NCBI GenBank assembly: GCA_964457225.1
Contig: CAYWEM010000016.1
Location: forward strand, 1-62,165
Source of the DNA: CAYWEM01 sp964457225
Lineage (GTDB): Bacteria > Acidobacteriota > Aminicenantia > UBA2199
Length of the DNA stretch: 62,165 nt
Direction of reading: 5' to 3'
A program made the translations under genes and the position numbers. The notes under the pieces are model-generated. The model made no database searches. It saw nothing but the letters and a program-made list of their open reading frames with translations, and had not been told where the DNA came from. Positions within the stretch are counted from its first letter, which is position 1. Every line of letters begins with the position of its first letter. Below are positions 32,411 through 42,008 of this stretch, piece after piece.

Positions 32411-33540
32411 ATATTTCCCTGCTGGTCGACTGGCTGCGGCATTCCGAGTTGGCGAATTTCTGGTTCAAGCAGCACGCCCTGAAAACCGGTGATCAACTGC
32501 AGGCCAGGGTGCTGGATGTTCGCCCGGACGGAAAAATTCTGGTTGACTTCGGTTCTTTTCGGGCCCTGGCTGAAGTCAAGTTCCCGGTCAAGGCCGGTGA
32601 CCTGATTCCACTGCAGGTGGGGCACCGGGGGGAAAGACTGGAACTGGAGGTCAGGAGCCCGGAAAAGAGCGTCCTGGACGCGGCCGGGCGGCCCCTGGTC
32701 ATGGAAATCAGGACCGGCCCGGCGACTTATCGCTTTCTCAACCTGGCCATGGAGTTGTTGCAGGCTGAAGGCAATCTGCCGGAGCGCATCAGCCAGGCCC
32801 TGCAAAAGGCGGCTGAAATACTGCAGCCCCTGGACCCGGGGCGTTCCCCGGCCCGGATATCCAGCCAGTTGAAGACTCTGGTCCAGGATTCAGGTTTGTT
32901 CCTGGAACAGAAGCTGGCGCCCCGGGCGGATGCGCCGGCAATGGAAACCATGGGCCCGGAACAGGCCGCCGGACGGGAAGTGATGGGCCGCCTGGCCGGG
33001 GACCTGAAATTCGAACTGGGCCTGATCAAGGAATACCTCAACCAGGAACGGGAAACAGGGCAGGCGGTGAAAACCAGGGCCGGGAGGGAACTGGCCGCCC
33101 TGATTGACGATTTGCTGGGCAAGGTGTCTGGCCGCCAGCAGGAAACGGCCGGCCGTGAACAGCCCGCCCAGGTGCTGGCTTTTGTACTGCCGGTGCGCGA
33201 ACAGCAGGGCGAAATGGCCCTGAAGGTTTATCTGCCCCGCAAGGGCGGGAAGAAATCCGAAGCCGTTTTCCGGGTTTCGCTCTTGCTCGATCTTCAGCGG
33301 CTTGACCTGCTGAGAATCGACCTGCAGCAGGTCCAGTCCGACCTGCTGGTCACTTTTTACGCCCGCCGGCCGGACATAACCCGTTTTCTGCAGGATCACC
33401 TGGAGGAAATCCGGCTCCTGCTGCAGCCGGGCTTCAACACGGTCAGCCTGCGCGCCCTTACTGATACCGGCAAAGTGGAATCCTATGCCTGCGAAGATTT
33501 ACTGACCCCGGAAAAAAAACTGGTCGACCTGAGCATCTGA
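32407..33540 (+). CDS. FliK-like hook-length control protein
   Basis: A 377-residue protein. The N-terminal region has a small beta domain (LKTGDQLQARVLDVRPDGKILVDFGSFRALAEVKFPVKAGDLIPLQV). A helical linker rich in Q, E and P follows, then a C-terminal FliK-like domain (VLPVREQQGEMALKVYLPRKGGK, LLDLQRLDLLRIDLQQVQSDLLVTFYARRPDITRFLQDHLEEI). Position before an FlhB-tail gene and composition support FliK. The family is fast-evolving, so the name is provisional. Confidence 0.7.
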   Translation: MNISLLVDWLRHSELANFWFKQHALKTGDQLQARVLDVRPDGKILVDFGSFRALAEVKFPVKAGDLIPLQVGHRGERLELEVRSPEKSVLDAAGRPLVMEIRTGPATYRFLNLAMELLQAEGNLPERISQALQKAAEILQPLDPGRSPARISSQLKTLVQDSGLFLEQKLAPRADAPAMETMGPEQAAGREVMGRLAGDLKFELGLIKEYLNQERETGQAVKTRAGRELAALIDDLLGKVSGRQQETAGREQPAQVLAFVLPVREQQGEMALKVYLPRKGGKKSEAVFRVSLLLDLQRLDLLRIDLQQVQSDLLVTFYARRPDITRFLQDHLEEIRLLLQPGFNTVSLRALTDTGKVESYACEDLLTPEKKLVDLSI

Positions 33541-33541
33541 C

Positions 33542-33826
33542 ATGCCTGAAAAAAACAAGGCGGTGGCCCTGAAATACGAACCAGGAAGGGGAAAAGCGCC
33601 GCGGGTGGTGGCCAAGGGCCGTGAGGCCGTGGCCGCCAGGATTCTGGAACTGGCCAGGCAGCACCGCATTCCGGTGGTCAAAGACAGTTCCCTGGTGCAG
33701 GTGTTGGAAGCACTCGACCTGGAAAGCGAAATACCCCCGGAATTGTACCGGGCCGTGGCTGAACTGCTGGTCTTCGTTTACAGAATGGACCGCGATTTTC
33801 CCGGCCGCGGAAAAAAAACCGGTTGA
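33542..33826 (+). CDS. FlhB C-terminal-like protein (FhlB/YlqH type)
   Basis: A 94-residue protein matching only the cytoplasmic tail of FlhB (KAVALKYEPGRGKAPRVVAKGREAVAARILELARQHRIPVVKDSSLVQVLEALDLESEIPPELYRAVAELLVFVYRMD). It lacks the membrane segments and the NPTH-type cleavage site. Such proteins occur beside fliK in other flagellated bacteria and can substitute for the FlhB tail. Last gene of the operon. Confidence 0.82.
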   Translation: MPEKNKAVALKYEPGRGKAPRVVAKGREAVAARILELARQHRIPVVKDSSLVQVLEALDLESEIPPELYRAVAELLVFVYRMDRDFPGRGKKTG

Positions 33827-33933
33827 TTTCTTAATTCAAGGCTCTGATTCTGGTATCATGCCTTGATTCATGCCGAAAGGGAATTCTGGACGCAACCAGG
33901 TGGTCGTGCTGGAATAAAGGCAACCGGCTTTGA

Positions 33934-36189
33934 TCAATCGGTGATTGAGTTTTCCGGCTGTACCCGCAACAGGGGTAAAAACTGGAAATTCAATCCGTCT
34001 TTTTCAGCTTTTCCGGCAAAGGAAAAAAGCAGGCGCAACTGGTAGTGATGGTTGAAGCCGAAGGTCGTTTCATGCAAACGGCTTTTCGGCAAATGCAGGG
34101 GCAGCAGTATTTCCTGTCCCGGATCAAGACGAAGCCGGGCCGCCAGCTGGTCGAAGATCTTCACTTCGATTTCAAGCGCCGGGTTTTTTCTGCTGTTTTT
34201 CAATTCCAGCAACAGGGCCCCGGGCTCCCGGCGCAAGGCCAGCACGTAGGAAAAAAGCCCTGAATTGCCAACTGAGAAAACCCTCTCCGCCCTTTGCTGG
34301 GGGAAGGGGTTGACCGCGTAGATGTAATGCGGCAGAATGCCGGGCCTTTCCACCAGCAGGGGGTTATGCAGCCCGGGACGGGCTGAGAAAACGGCCGGAA
34401 CGATCAGCAGCAGCATTAAAAACGGTGCCGGTCGCGATTTCAGGGGTTTCAACGGCAGCAGGGTCAGGATGATCATCAGGCCCAGCAGGCCCAGCCAGAT
34501 GTAATTGGGCAGGTAGGCGTCGTTGTTGATCTTGATAAAGGACGGTAACAGGGGCGGCAGGTCCAGGTGCAAAGAACTCCATTGCTGGAAGAGCAATCCC
34601 GGCCTGAGCGGTGTGTCGTGCGTAGTCGGCTGGTACAGGGTGAAGGGCGACGCAGCCTGGCTGATCACGGTGAAAACCGCAAAAAGAGGCAGGTAAAGGA
34701 AGGCGCGGCGCAGGAAATGCCGTTTTGCCTGCAGGTACCAGATCACGGCCAGGAAGAGCAGGGCCCAGGCCACCGGGGCCAGGGGCCTGGCCTGGGGGGA
34801 ATAGCCGCCGCGATGAGTCAGGGCCGCGTAATTGATGACGTAAAGCAGGGGGGGGATCAGCAGCAGCAGGGGTCTGGCCAGGCGGCGCCATGAACCCAGT
34901 ACCAGCAGGAAACCGGGCAGGGCGAAAAAATACCAGGGATTGTAAAACAGCAGTCCGTCGCGCTGGTCGAGAAAGAAATTGGCCAGGGTTTCCAGGCGCC
35001 ACTTCAGGGTGATGGTGCGGAAAATCGTATCGGCCAGGTATTGTTTCTGCTCAGGGGTCATAATCCCGCTGTAAACCGACATGGGTGAAAAGTTGCCGTA
35101 AGCATGGTAGAGATAGGCGAAGAAAAAACCCTGGCAGATCAGGGGGAAACACAATAAAGCAAACAGGCGGCCCCAGTCCCGGCGCATCAGGAAATAGACC
35201 GAGAAACCGGCGCAGTAGGCGTAGGTGAAGATCGAGTACTTGACTCCCCAGAACAGGCAGAGTCCCAGCAGGAGGCCGGCGGCCAGCTCGGGAAGAACGT
35301 TTTTCCGCGATCCGTAGATCAGCAGATAGAGAGCGGCCAGCAAAAACAGGGTGACCTGGATTTCCGGAAAAAGATGCACGGCGTGAAAAACAACCGGGCT
35401 GGTGAAGGAATAAACCCCGAAGAGAAACAGGGCCAGGGCCGGCCGGCGCCAGAAACGCAGGGCCAGCAGGTAAACGAAGAGACCGGCGGCCGCGGCGAAC
35501 AGGCCGTGATACAGGCGCAGCAGGAAGTAGAGCAGGCGCGGCGGCAGGTCGTACAGCTGAAAGGGAACCAGGGTGAAAGAAAGCCCGGGCAGGTGCATTG
35601 AATAGATGTGGCTGTGGCCCTGGCGGCCGAAAAAACCGTGAATGCCGAGGCGTTCAAAATCGAGAAAAGCACGGTGCTGGTTTTCAGCGTGCTGGTTGGC
35701 GATGTTCAGGTCGCCGTCACGCGCCAAAGAACGGGCTATCAGCAGGTAATGCGGCTCGTCTCCGGACAGGCTGACTCCGCCCCGGACCAGGGCCAGGGAA
35801 AGCAGGCCGAAAAGCATACTGCTGACCAGGAAGAGCAGCAGCAGCCTTTTTTTCAGGGGCAGGCGGTGAAAGCAACGCGTTTTAAGCCCGGTGAATCCGC
35901 CCAGGCGCAACAGCCTGAAACCGATCCAGGCCAGGGAAAGGTAAAAAAGAAAACGCTGGCGGCCGGCCAGTTCCAGGGCGTCCCAGTAGGAAATGCTCAG
36001 CAGCGGGGCGGTCAACCCCAGCAGCAGGGGGTAAAAAGCCGGCAGCAGCCTGGCCCGGTTATGAGCCCAGGCCCGGAGCGCCAGCAGGAGCAGTCCTGTT
36101 AGCAGCAGGGGCAGTCGCGGCGCTCCGCCGTACAGAAAGCCCAATAATCCGGCGGCTGAACCGACATTGAACAAACTCGCTTTATTCAT
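33934..36189 (-). CDS. Multi-pass GT-C-like glycosyltransferase (ArnT/PMT family)
   Basis: A 751-residue integral membrane protein with about a dozen or more hydrophobic segments. The first large loop has SLSGDEPHYLLIARSLARDGDLNIANQHAENQHRAFLD, whose D-E pair is the catalytic signature of GT-C enzymes using polyprenyl-phosphate sugars. The last 100 residues are a soluble beta-rich domain. It probably transfers a sugar to a periplasmic or surface acceptor; the donor is unknown. It is convergent with the flagellar operon; a CAAGGC/GCCTTG stem near 33837-33865 lies between them. Confidence 0.72.
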   Translation of the reverse strand: MNKASLFNVGSAAGLLGFLYGGAPRLPLLLTGLLLLALRAWAHNRARLLPAFYPLLLGLTAPLLSISYWDALELAGRQRFLFYLSLAWIGFRLLRLGGFTGLKTRCFHRLPLKKRLLLLFLVSSMLFGLLSLALVRGGVSLSGDEPHYLLIARSLARDGDLNIANQHAENQHRAFLDFERLGIHGFFGRQGHSHIYSMHLPGLSFTLVPFQLYDLPPRLLYFLLRLYHGLFAAAAGLFVYLLALRFWRRPALALFLFGVYSFTSPVVFHAVHLFPEIQVTLFLLAALYLLIYGSRKNVLPELAAGLLLGLCLFWGVKYSIFTYAYCAGFSVYFLMRRDWGRLFALLCFPLICQGFFFAYLYHAYGNFSPMSVYSGIMTPEQKQYLADTIFRTITLKWRLETLANFFLDQRDGLLFYNPWYFFALPGFLLVLGSWRRLARPLLLLIPPLLYVINYAALTHRGGYSPQARPLAPVAWALLFLAVIWYLQAKRHFLRRAFLYLPLFAVFTVISQAASPFTLYQPTTHDTPLRPGLLFQQWSSLHLDLPPLLPSFIKINNDAYLPNYIWLGLLGLMIILTLLPLKPLKSRPAPFLMLLLIVPAVFSARPGLHNPLLVERPGILPHYIYAVNPFPQQRAERVFSVGNSGLFSYVLALRREPGALLLELKNSRKNPALEIEVKIFDQLAARLRLDPGQEILLPLHLPKSRLHETTFGFNHHYQLRLLFSFAGKAEKDGLNFQFLPLLRVQPENSITD

Positions 36190-36263
36190 GTTTGCAGGTG
36201 ATTCCGGGTGATTTTTTCGATTTTCTCACAAAGCAGGGCCGCGGGCAATAGGGAACCTGGCGC

Positions 36264-37724
36264 TCAGCCCGGTTCGGACTTGAGCATTATCCTCAGGTTT
36301 TCCTTGTCAATGGCCTTGTCCAGAGCTTCTTCGGCATTGACCAGGCCCGAGTTGACCAACTGGCTGAGATGGGTGTTGATCATCTGCTGGCCGTACTTTT
36401 TGCCGGTCTGCATAATGGTCGGAATCTGGTAGGTCTTGCCTTCCCGGATCAGGTTGGAAACGGCGATGTTGCTGATCAGGACTTCGTAGGCCGCCACCCG
36501 GCCGCCTTCCTTTCTTTTCAACAGCATCTGGGAAACCACTCCGATCAGGGCGTCTGAAAGCATGGTGCGTATCTGGGCCTGCTGGTCGGGCGGGAACTGG
36601 TCGATGATCCTTTCCACCGTGGCTACCGCGGTAGAGGTGTGCAGGGTGCCCAGTACCAGGTGACCGGTGACCGCCATTTCTATGGCAATGGCGATGGTTT
36701 CCAGGTCGCGCATTTCTCCGACCAGGATGATGTCAGGGTCTTCGCGCAGGGCGGCGCGCAGGGCTTTTTTAAACGATTGGGTATGGCTGTGCACTTCTCT
36801 CTGGTTGACCAGGGACAGCTTGTTTTCATGGACGAATTCCACCGGATCCTCGATGGTGATGATGTGCTTTTTCTGGGTTTTGTTGACATGATCGATCAGG
36901 GCGGCCAGGGTGGTTGATTTTCCGCTGCCGGTCGGCCCGGTTACCAGGATCAGGCCCTTGGGCATGGAACAGAGGTCGATGATGGCCTGAGGCACCTTCA
37001 GGGTTTCAGTGGACAGGATTTCCGAGGGTATAAAACGGAATACCGCGCCGACTCCGCGGTGGTCGAGGAAGATATTGCAGCGGAAGCGCCCCAGTCCCTT
37101 TATCTCATGAGTAAAATCCGTGTCTTTGCTGGTATTGAATTCTTCCTGGTTTCTTTTGGGAGTCACCTGCTGCAGTCGCTCCCAGAGTGAGCCGGAAGGT
37201 ATTCCGGGCACTTCCGCCAGTAAAACCATGTCGCCGTCGATACGCAGGTAAGGCGGGCAATTACTGCTGAGGTGCAGGTCCGAGGCTTTCAAGCCCACCA
37301 TGATCTTCAGCAGGCCGTCTATGGTCTGGGTGTCTCCCTTTTCGAGAACCGCACCGAGCTGATCTTCCAGGCGCGCCGCCGGCGGCCGGTTTTTTTCCGC
37401 CTGGTCTTCGGGCTTGTTTTCCTGTATTTCAACGGTTTGGGCGCTTTGGTCATAGCCGGGGGACGGATTGAGTATGATGGAAAAGCCATCCGCCTTTTTT
37501 TCCACCGCCAGCCGGTTGTCCTCTATGACAAAATGGTCGGCCCCGGCGGTGAAGGCTTCCAGTTCCTGGTTCAATTGAGCCAGTTCTTTTTCATCGAGAC
37601 TCTTCTTGATCAGGGGGATTTTCCGCTGGTCCTTTTGGATGTAGATGGCTTCCTGCAGGGAAACCACCGCTTTTTCTCCGCGCCAGGTGATCAGTGCATC
37701 GGCGATACGCTTGATGTTATTCAT
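36264..37724 (-). CDS. PilT/PilU-type pilus retraction ATPase with N-terminal extension
   Basis: A 486-residue secretion ATPase. The core has Walker A GPTGSGKSTTL, the Asp box IITIEDPVEFVHENK, HTQSFKKALRAALREDPDIILVGEMRDLETIAIAIEMAVTGHLVLGTLHTSTA and the PilT end IREGKTYQIPTIMQTGKKYGQQMINTHLSQLV. About 130 extra N-terminal residues precede the usual start of PilT and are unrecognised. It powers retraction of type IV pili. It overlaps the next gene by eight bases. Confidence 0.85.
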   Translation of the reverse strand: MNNIKRIADALITWRGEKAVVSLQEAIYIQKDQRKIPLIKKSLDEKELAQLNQELEAFTAGADHFVIEDNRLAVEKKADGFSIILNPSPGYDQSAQTVEIQENKPEDQAEKNRPPAARLEDQLGAVLEKGDTQTIDGLLKIMVGLKASDLHLSSNCPPYLRIDGDMVLLAEVPGIPSGSLWERLQQVTPKRNQEEFNTSKDTDFTHEIKGLGRFRCNIFLDHRGVGAVFRFIPSEILSTETLKVPQAIIDLCSMPKGLILVTGPTGSGKSTTLAALIDHVNKTQKKHIITIEDPVEFVHENKLSLVNQREVHSHTQSFKKALRAALREDPDIILVGEMRDLETIAIAIEMAVTGHLVLGTLHTSTAVATVERIIDQFPPDQQAQIRTMLSDALIGVVSQMLLKRKEGGRVAAYEVLISNIAVSNLIREGKTYQIPTIMQTGKKYGQQMINTHLSQLVNSGLVNAEEALDKAIDKENLRIMLKSEPG

Positions 37725-38172
37725 GTTCGGTCACCTTTACTATGGCCCGCCGGTTTACGTAGAACAGGGATTTTTCCTGCAGAAAGACCAGGAATCGCTT
37801 GTCGAGATTGAGGTAATCCTGCAGGCGGGAATGACTGCTGGGCAGGTCGGCGATCATGGAAACGGTCAGGGTGCCGCCGTTGTTCAGGCTGACCAGGGCA
37901 GGCGGGCCGATTATCGGCCCGGTCGAGGCCAGTTCTTCCTCCAGGAACAGCAGTTGATTCCTGTTGACCTGGTAAAACAGTTCTTTTTCACTGTCCAGAA
38001 AGGGAAAGAAATCAGCCGGCCGGTGATTGAGAAATTCGTCCAGGCTTTCAATGCCGCTGTGGAAAGGGGAATTCGATTCCAGGAAAACCTGGCCGGCGAT
38101 TTTGCCGGCCGCCTGGTTCATCAGGCTGATGAAAACCCTTTTGGCTACCTTGGGCAGTACGCTCGAGGTCAT
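37717..38172 (-). CDS. Conserved-looking protein of unknown function upstream of pilT
   Basis: A 151-residue, apparently cytoplasmic protein starting MTSSVLPKVAKRVFISLMN. I chose ATG 38172 because GGAGGAAAT lies directly before it; an upstream in-frame start at 38256 has no comparable site. It overlaps the pilT gene. It contains hydrophobic-beta patterns (LVSLNNGGTLTVSMIADLP, DKRFLVFLQEKSLFYVNRRAIVKVTEHE) but no motif I recognise. A role with PilT is suggested only by the overlap. Confidence 0.65.
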   Translation of the reverse strand: MTSSVLPKVAKRVFISLMNQAAGKIAGQVFLESNSPFHSGIESLDEFLNHRPADFFPFLDSEKELFYQVNRNQLLFLEEELASTGPIIGPPALVSLNNGGTLTVSMIADLPSSHSRLQDYLNLDKRFLVFLQEKSLFYVNRRAIVKVTEHE

Positions 38173-38338
38173 ATTTCCTCCGGTTGCCGGGCCTGTTTTG
38201 CAGTTGTCTCGGCAACCCTGTTCAAGAGTGTAAGAGAAGCGGCGAGCTGTTGTCAATAGCGGGGAAACCGGTTGCGGGAAAGGTACTGTTGGTTATTTGC
38301 CGGGATTGTGGCAAAATGACCGTATCAAGGAGTAAAAG

Positions 38339-40030
38339 ATGTCCCAGGCGGAAGACAGGCAGATAATTTTTTCCATGGTCGGCGTCAGCCGGGTTCACCC
38401 CCCGCACAAGCAGGTTTTGAAGGATATCTATCTTTCATTTTTTTACGGGGCCAAGATCGGGGTCATCGGGCTGAACGGTTCGGGCAAGAGCAGTTTGCTC
38501 AAGATAATCGCCGGCCTGGACCAGGATTTCCAGGGAGAGGTGGTGCCGGCCCGAAATTATTCGACCGGTTTCCTGGAGCAGGAACCGCGGCTCGATCCGG
38601 AAAAAACGGTCATCGAGGTGGTCTCCGAGGCGGTACAGCCGGTACTGGATGCGCTGGCCGAATTCGACCGCATCAACGAGGGCTTCGCTGACCCGGACCT
38701 GGATGAGGAGGCCATGGAAAAACTGGTGAACCGCCAGGCCGAAGTTCAGGAAAAACTCGAAGCCATGGATGCCTGGAACCTGGATCAGCGCCTGGAAACG
38801 GCCATGGAAGCTCTGCGTTGTCCGCCGGCCGACACCCCGGTCAGTACTCTTTCCGGCGGAGAAAAGCGCCGGGTGGCGCTCTGCCGCCTGCTGCTGCAGG
38901 AACCGGACATCCTGCTCCTGGACGAACCGACCAACCACCTGGACGCGGAATCAGTGCAATGGCTGGAAAACCACCTGCACCAGTACAAGGGAACCATCAT
39001 CGCGGTCACCCATGACCGCTATTTCCTGGACAACGTGGCCCAGTGGATCCTGGAACTTGATCGCGGCGAAGGCATTCCCTGGAAGGGCAATTACTCGTCC
39101 TGGCTGGAGCAGAAGCAGAAAAGGCTGGAAGCCGAGGCCCGCGGTTCAGAGCGTCAGCGGCGCCTGCTGCAACGTGAACTGGAATGGGTTCGCATGTCTC
39201 CCCGGGCCAGGCAGGCCAAGGGCAAGGCCAGGCTGAACGCCTACGAGGAACTGCTGGCCGCTGAAACCAGGGTCAGCGCCGAGGAGGCGCGCCTTTTCAT
39301 CCCGGCCGGCCCCAGGCTGGGCGAAATGGTCATCGAGGCGGACGGCCTGGTCAAGGCCTATGGTGACAATCTGTTGTTTGAAGATCTCAGTTTCAAACTG
39401 CCCCGTTCCGGCATAGTCGGGGTGATCGGGGCCAACGGCGCCGGCAAGAGCACCCTGTTCCGCATAATCAGCGGCCAGGAAAAACCGGATGCCGGGAGCC
39501 TGCGTGTCGGTGAAACGGTCAAGCTGGCCTACGTTGACCAGGAAAGGGCCGGCCTGGATCCGGACAAGCCTGCCTGGGAAATGATCTGCGACGGCCAGGA
39601 AACCATCCGCCTGGGCGGGCGCACCGTCAATTCCCGGGCTTACGTGTCCTGGTTCAATTTCAGCGGCGGCGACCAGCAGAAGAAGACGGGAGTATTGAGC
39701 GGCGGTGAAAGAAACCGCCTGCACCTGGCCCGCCTGGTGCGCAGTGAGGCTAACGTGCTCCTGCTCGATGAGCCTAGCAATGATCTTGACGTCAATACAC
39801 TGCGCGCCCTGGAAGACGCCCTGGAGGATTTTCCCGGCTGCGCCCTGATAATTTCCCACGACCGCTGGTTCCTGGACCGGGTGGCCACCCATATGCTGGC
39901 TTTCGAGGGAGACAGCCGGGTGGTCTGGTTCGCCGGCAATTACAGCGATTACGAGGCCGACCGCCGGCGCCGGCTGGGAGGCCAGGAATTGAGGCCGGGC
40001 CGCATCCGCTACCGCAAGTTGAAACTCTGA
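38339..40030 (+). CDS. ettA: ABC-F protein EttA (energy-dependent translational throttle)
   Basis: A 563-residue protein with two ATPase cassettes and no membrane domain. First cassette: GLNGSGKSSLL, TLSGGEKRRVALCRLLLQEPDILLLDEPTNHLD. Second: GANGAGKSTLF, LSGGERNRLHLARLVRSEANVLLLDEPSNDLDVNTLRALE. The start MSQAEDRQIIFSMVGVSRVHPPHKQVLKDIYLSFFYGAKIGVIG and the 'GIPWKGNYSSWLEQK' arm region are EttA features. It regulates entry of ribosomes into elongation according to ATP state. Divergent from the pilT operon. Confidence 0.92.
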   Translation: MSQAEDRQIIFSMVGVSRVHPPHKQVLKDIYLSFFYGAKIGVIGLNGSGKSSLLKIIAGLDQDFQGEVVPARNYSTGFLEQEPRLDPEKTVIEVVSEAVQPVLDALAEFDRINEGFADPDLDEEAMEKLVNRQAEVQEKLEAMDAWNLDQRLETAMEALRCPPADTPVSTLSGGEKRRVALCRLLLQEPDILLLDEPTNHLDAESVQWLENHLHQYKGTIIAVTHDRYFLDNVAQWILELDRGEGIPWKGNYSSWLEQKQKRLEAEARGSERQRRLLQRELEWVRMSPRARQAKGKARLNAYEELLAAETRVSAEEARLFIPAGPRLGEMVIEADGLVKAYGDNLLFEDLSFKLPRSGIVGVIGANGAGKSTLFRIISGQEKPDAGSLRVGETVKLAYVDQERAGLDPDKPAWEMICDGQETIRLGGRTVNSRAYVSWFNFSGGDQQKKTGVLSGGERNRLHLARLVRSEANVLLLDEPSNDLDVNTLRALEDALEDFPGCALIISHDRWFLDRVATHMLAFEGDSRVVWFAGNYSDYEADRRRRLGGQELRPGRIRYRKLKL

Positions 40031-40158
40031 TCCAATCCCTTTCTTTTCCGGATGCCGGGCCGGTCGATCTCATTGCCGGGGGCATCCCGCGGCCGGCTTG
40101 CCAGATGCGGTGACTTCCTTTATAATCCGATTAATACCTTGAAGATAAGGATCAGGTT

Positions 40159-40980
40159 GTGTTCAAGCGCTGGAGAAACATACTGTCCGCTTTGCTGATC
40201 ATGCTTTTGAATTTATTATTGCCGGCGCTCGATGACGGGGACGATCGCTTGAAAAACTTCGTGCTGGTCGAGGGCGGAAGTTTCGAGATGGGATCTCTGC
40301 ATGAAAACGACGAAAAACCTCTGCACCAGGTTGAGCTGGACTCTTTTTACATCTCGAAATACGAATTGACCGTGGCCGAATACCTTCAGTTCCTCAATGA
40401 AAGCGGCGCACTGTACGAGCATGCCGGGGCCGAGCACTCGCGCATTCACGGGCGGCCGGGTGCGTACCGGGTAAGACCCGGCGAGGAAGGCTACCCGGTG
40501 GTTTACGTCAGCTGGTTTGACGCCCGGGCTTATATAGACTGGCTGAACCGCAGGACCGGCAAGCGCTTCCGATTGCCGACCGAGGCCGAATGGGAGTTCG
40601 CCGCCCGGGGCGGGCAATTCTCGCGGGGTTATCTTTACAGCGGCGGCGATGATGTCGACCGGGTGGCCTGGTATTTCAGAAACTCAGGGGGCTCCACCCA
40701 GGCGGTCGGCCTTAAGGAACCCAACGAACTGGGTTTGTACGACATGAGCGGCAATGTCTGGGAATGGTGTTCCGACTGGTATGAGCGGGATTACTACGCC
40801 GTTTCACCGGTCAAGAATCCCCGTGGACCTGGATCGGGATTGTACCGGGTCGACCGCGGCGGCAGTTGGAGCAGTGACCCGGCCTACCTGCGCGCGGCCA
40901 ACCGTGGGTACGGCCTGCCGCAATTCCGGGTCAGCGTACTCGGTTTCCGCCTGGCCCTGGATGCGGATAAACTGCCATGA
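40159..40980 (+). CDS. Exported formylglycine-generating-enzyme-like (SUMF1) protein
   Basis: A 273-residue protein from GTG 40159, with a hydrophobic signal (ILSALLIMLLNLLLPAL). The FGE-sulfatase fold is visible: VEGGSFEMGSLHENDEKPLHQVELDSFYISKYELTVAEYLQFL, YPVVYVSWFDARAYIDWLNRRTGKRFRLPTEAEWEFAARGG and NELGLYDMSGNVWEWCSDWY, ending GLPQFRVSVLGFRLA. Many such proteins are not true sulfatase activators but ligand-binding or protein-modifying variants, and no sulfatase is nearby. Function left open. Confidence 0.82.
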   Translation: MFKRWRNILSALLIMLLNLLLPALDDGDDRLKNFVLVEGGSFEMGSLHENDEKPLHQVELDSFYISKYELTVAEYLQFLNESGALYEHAGAEHSRIHGRPGAYRVRPGEEGYPVVYVSWFDARAYIDWLNRRTGKRFRLPTEAEWEFAARGGQFSRGYLYSGGDDVDRVAWYFRNSGGSTQAVGLKEPNELGLYDMSGNVWEWCSDWYERDYYAVSPVKNPRGPGSGLYRVDRGGSWSSDPAYLRAANRGYGLPQFRVSVLGFRLALDADKLP

Positions 40981-41079
40981 TTCGGCCTTCATGCCGGTTG
41001 CATAATACAATTGCCCTGTCGGCGGCCGGACTGCAGTCCGCCTGAACCAAGAAGAATCAGTGGAAAAACGAGGGATAGA

Positions 41080-41787
41080 ATGATCTTCATGAAAGTTGCC
41101 GTATCCTTGTTGGTCGGACTGCTGATCCTGCCCTGGCTGGTTTTCGCAACCGAAGCGCCGGCGGAAGACGACTCCGGCTGGATGGCCTACCGGGAAAGCA
41201 ACCGGAAAAGGGAACAGGTCCGTCACCAGATCCGGGTTTTTGAAAAGCGCTTCGAGTTGAAAACCGAATTGCCCAACGGTTGGGAACACCAGGTCTGCCT
41301 GCTGGATGACACCGGCCAGACCAGGGAATGGACTTATTCGGACAGCAGTAGAGACCTGCAATTGCGGGCGGTCCTGCTGGCCGACCGCCGGGTTCATTTG
41401 AGCGGCAGTCAGCAGGGCCGGGCGGTTGAAAAGTACTTCCAGCTCAATCGTCAGCCCTGGAACCAGCGATTCCAGCACGGACTGGCTTCATTCCTGGGAA
41501 GCGATGAGCATAAGACCGTCTTCTGGGCCATCGGCACCCGGGGGCCGGGCGAGTTGAAAATCACCAGGTTCACCGTCAGCCGGGAATCGTCCGGCACACC
41601 CCCGGCCCGCCTGGCTGAAAGCGGCCGGCCCGGTCCCTACCAGCGGCTGAAGATTTCCCTGCATGGTCTGCTGGCCGCTTTCTGGAGTGGTCATTACTGG
41701 TATGATGCCGCGGATGGCGGCTTTCTCTTCTACCAGGGGAAAAGCAGTTACCTGGACGGAGAAGTCACTATAATGCGGGAAGACTGA
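41080..41787 (+). CDS. Exported protein of unknown function
   Basis: A 235-residue protein with signal peptide (MIFMKVAVSLLVGLLILPWLVFA) and mature part beginning TEAPAEDDSGWMAY. ATG 41080 was chosen for the GAGGGA site just upstream over earlier in-frame starts. The body is beta-rich and charged (RVFEKRFELKTELPNGWEHQVCLLDD, FYQGKSSYLDGEVTIM), with one cysteine in the mature part. No family recognised. Confidence 0.65.
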   Translation: MIFMKVAVSLLVGLLILPWLVFATEAPAEDDSGWMAYRESNRKREQVRHQIRVFEKRFELKTELPNGWEHQVCLLDDTGQTREWTYSDSSRDLQLRAVLLADRRVHLSGSQQGRAVEKYFQLNRQPWNQRFQHGLASFLGSDEHKTVFWAIGTRGPGELKITRFTVSRESSGTPPARLAESGRPGPYQRLKISLHGLLAAFWSGHYWYDAADGGFLFYQGKSSYLDGEVTIMRED

Positions 41788-42008
41788 AAGCCGGATTCCG
41801 CAGGTTTCGGATTCATGGGGTTTTCAGCCGGACCTGGTATTAAAAACACTTTTTTTTCGATGACCGCCAGGGGGAAAAGCGACCTGATCGCCGCCGGGTC
41901 AAAACCGGCATGAGGAAAAGCTTTGCGTCTTTCGGTTTTGCGGCCAAGGCTGTCCCGGAAATGTTTGCCAACAGGGGCGGTAATAGGGTATAATAAGCCG
42001 GTTTTCGC

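Noticed and set aside
40040..40100. GGATGCC/GGCATCC stem after ettA
   Set aside because: Stem is reasonable but there is no T tract on either side, so I did not call it a terminator.
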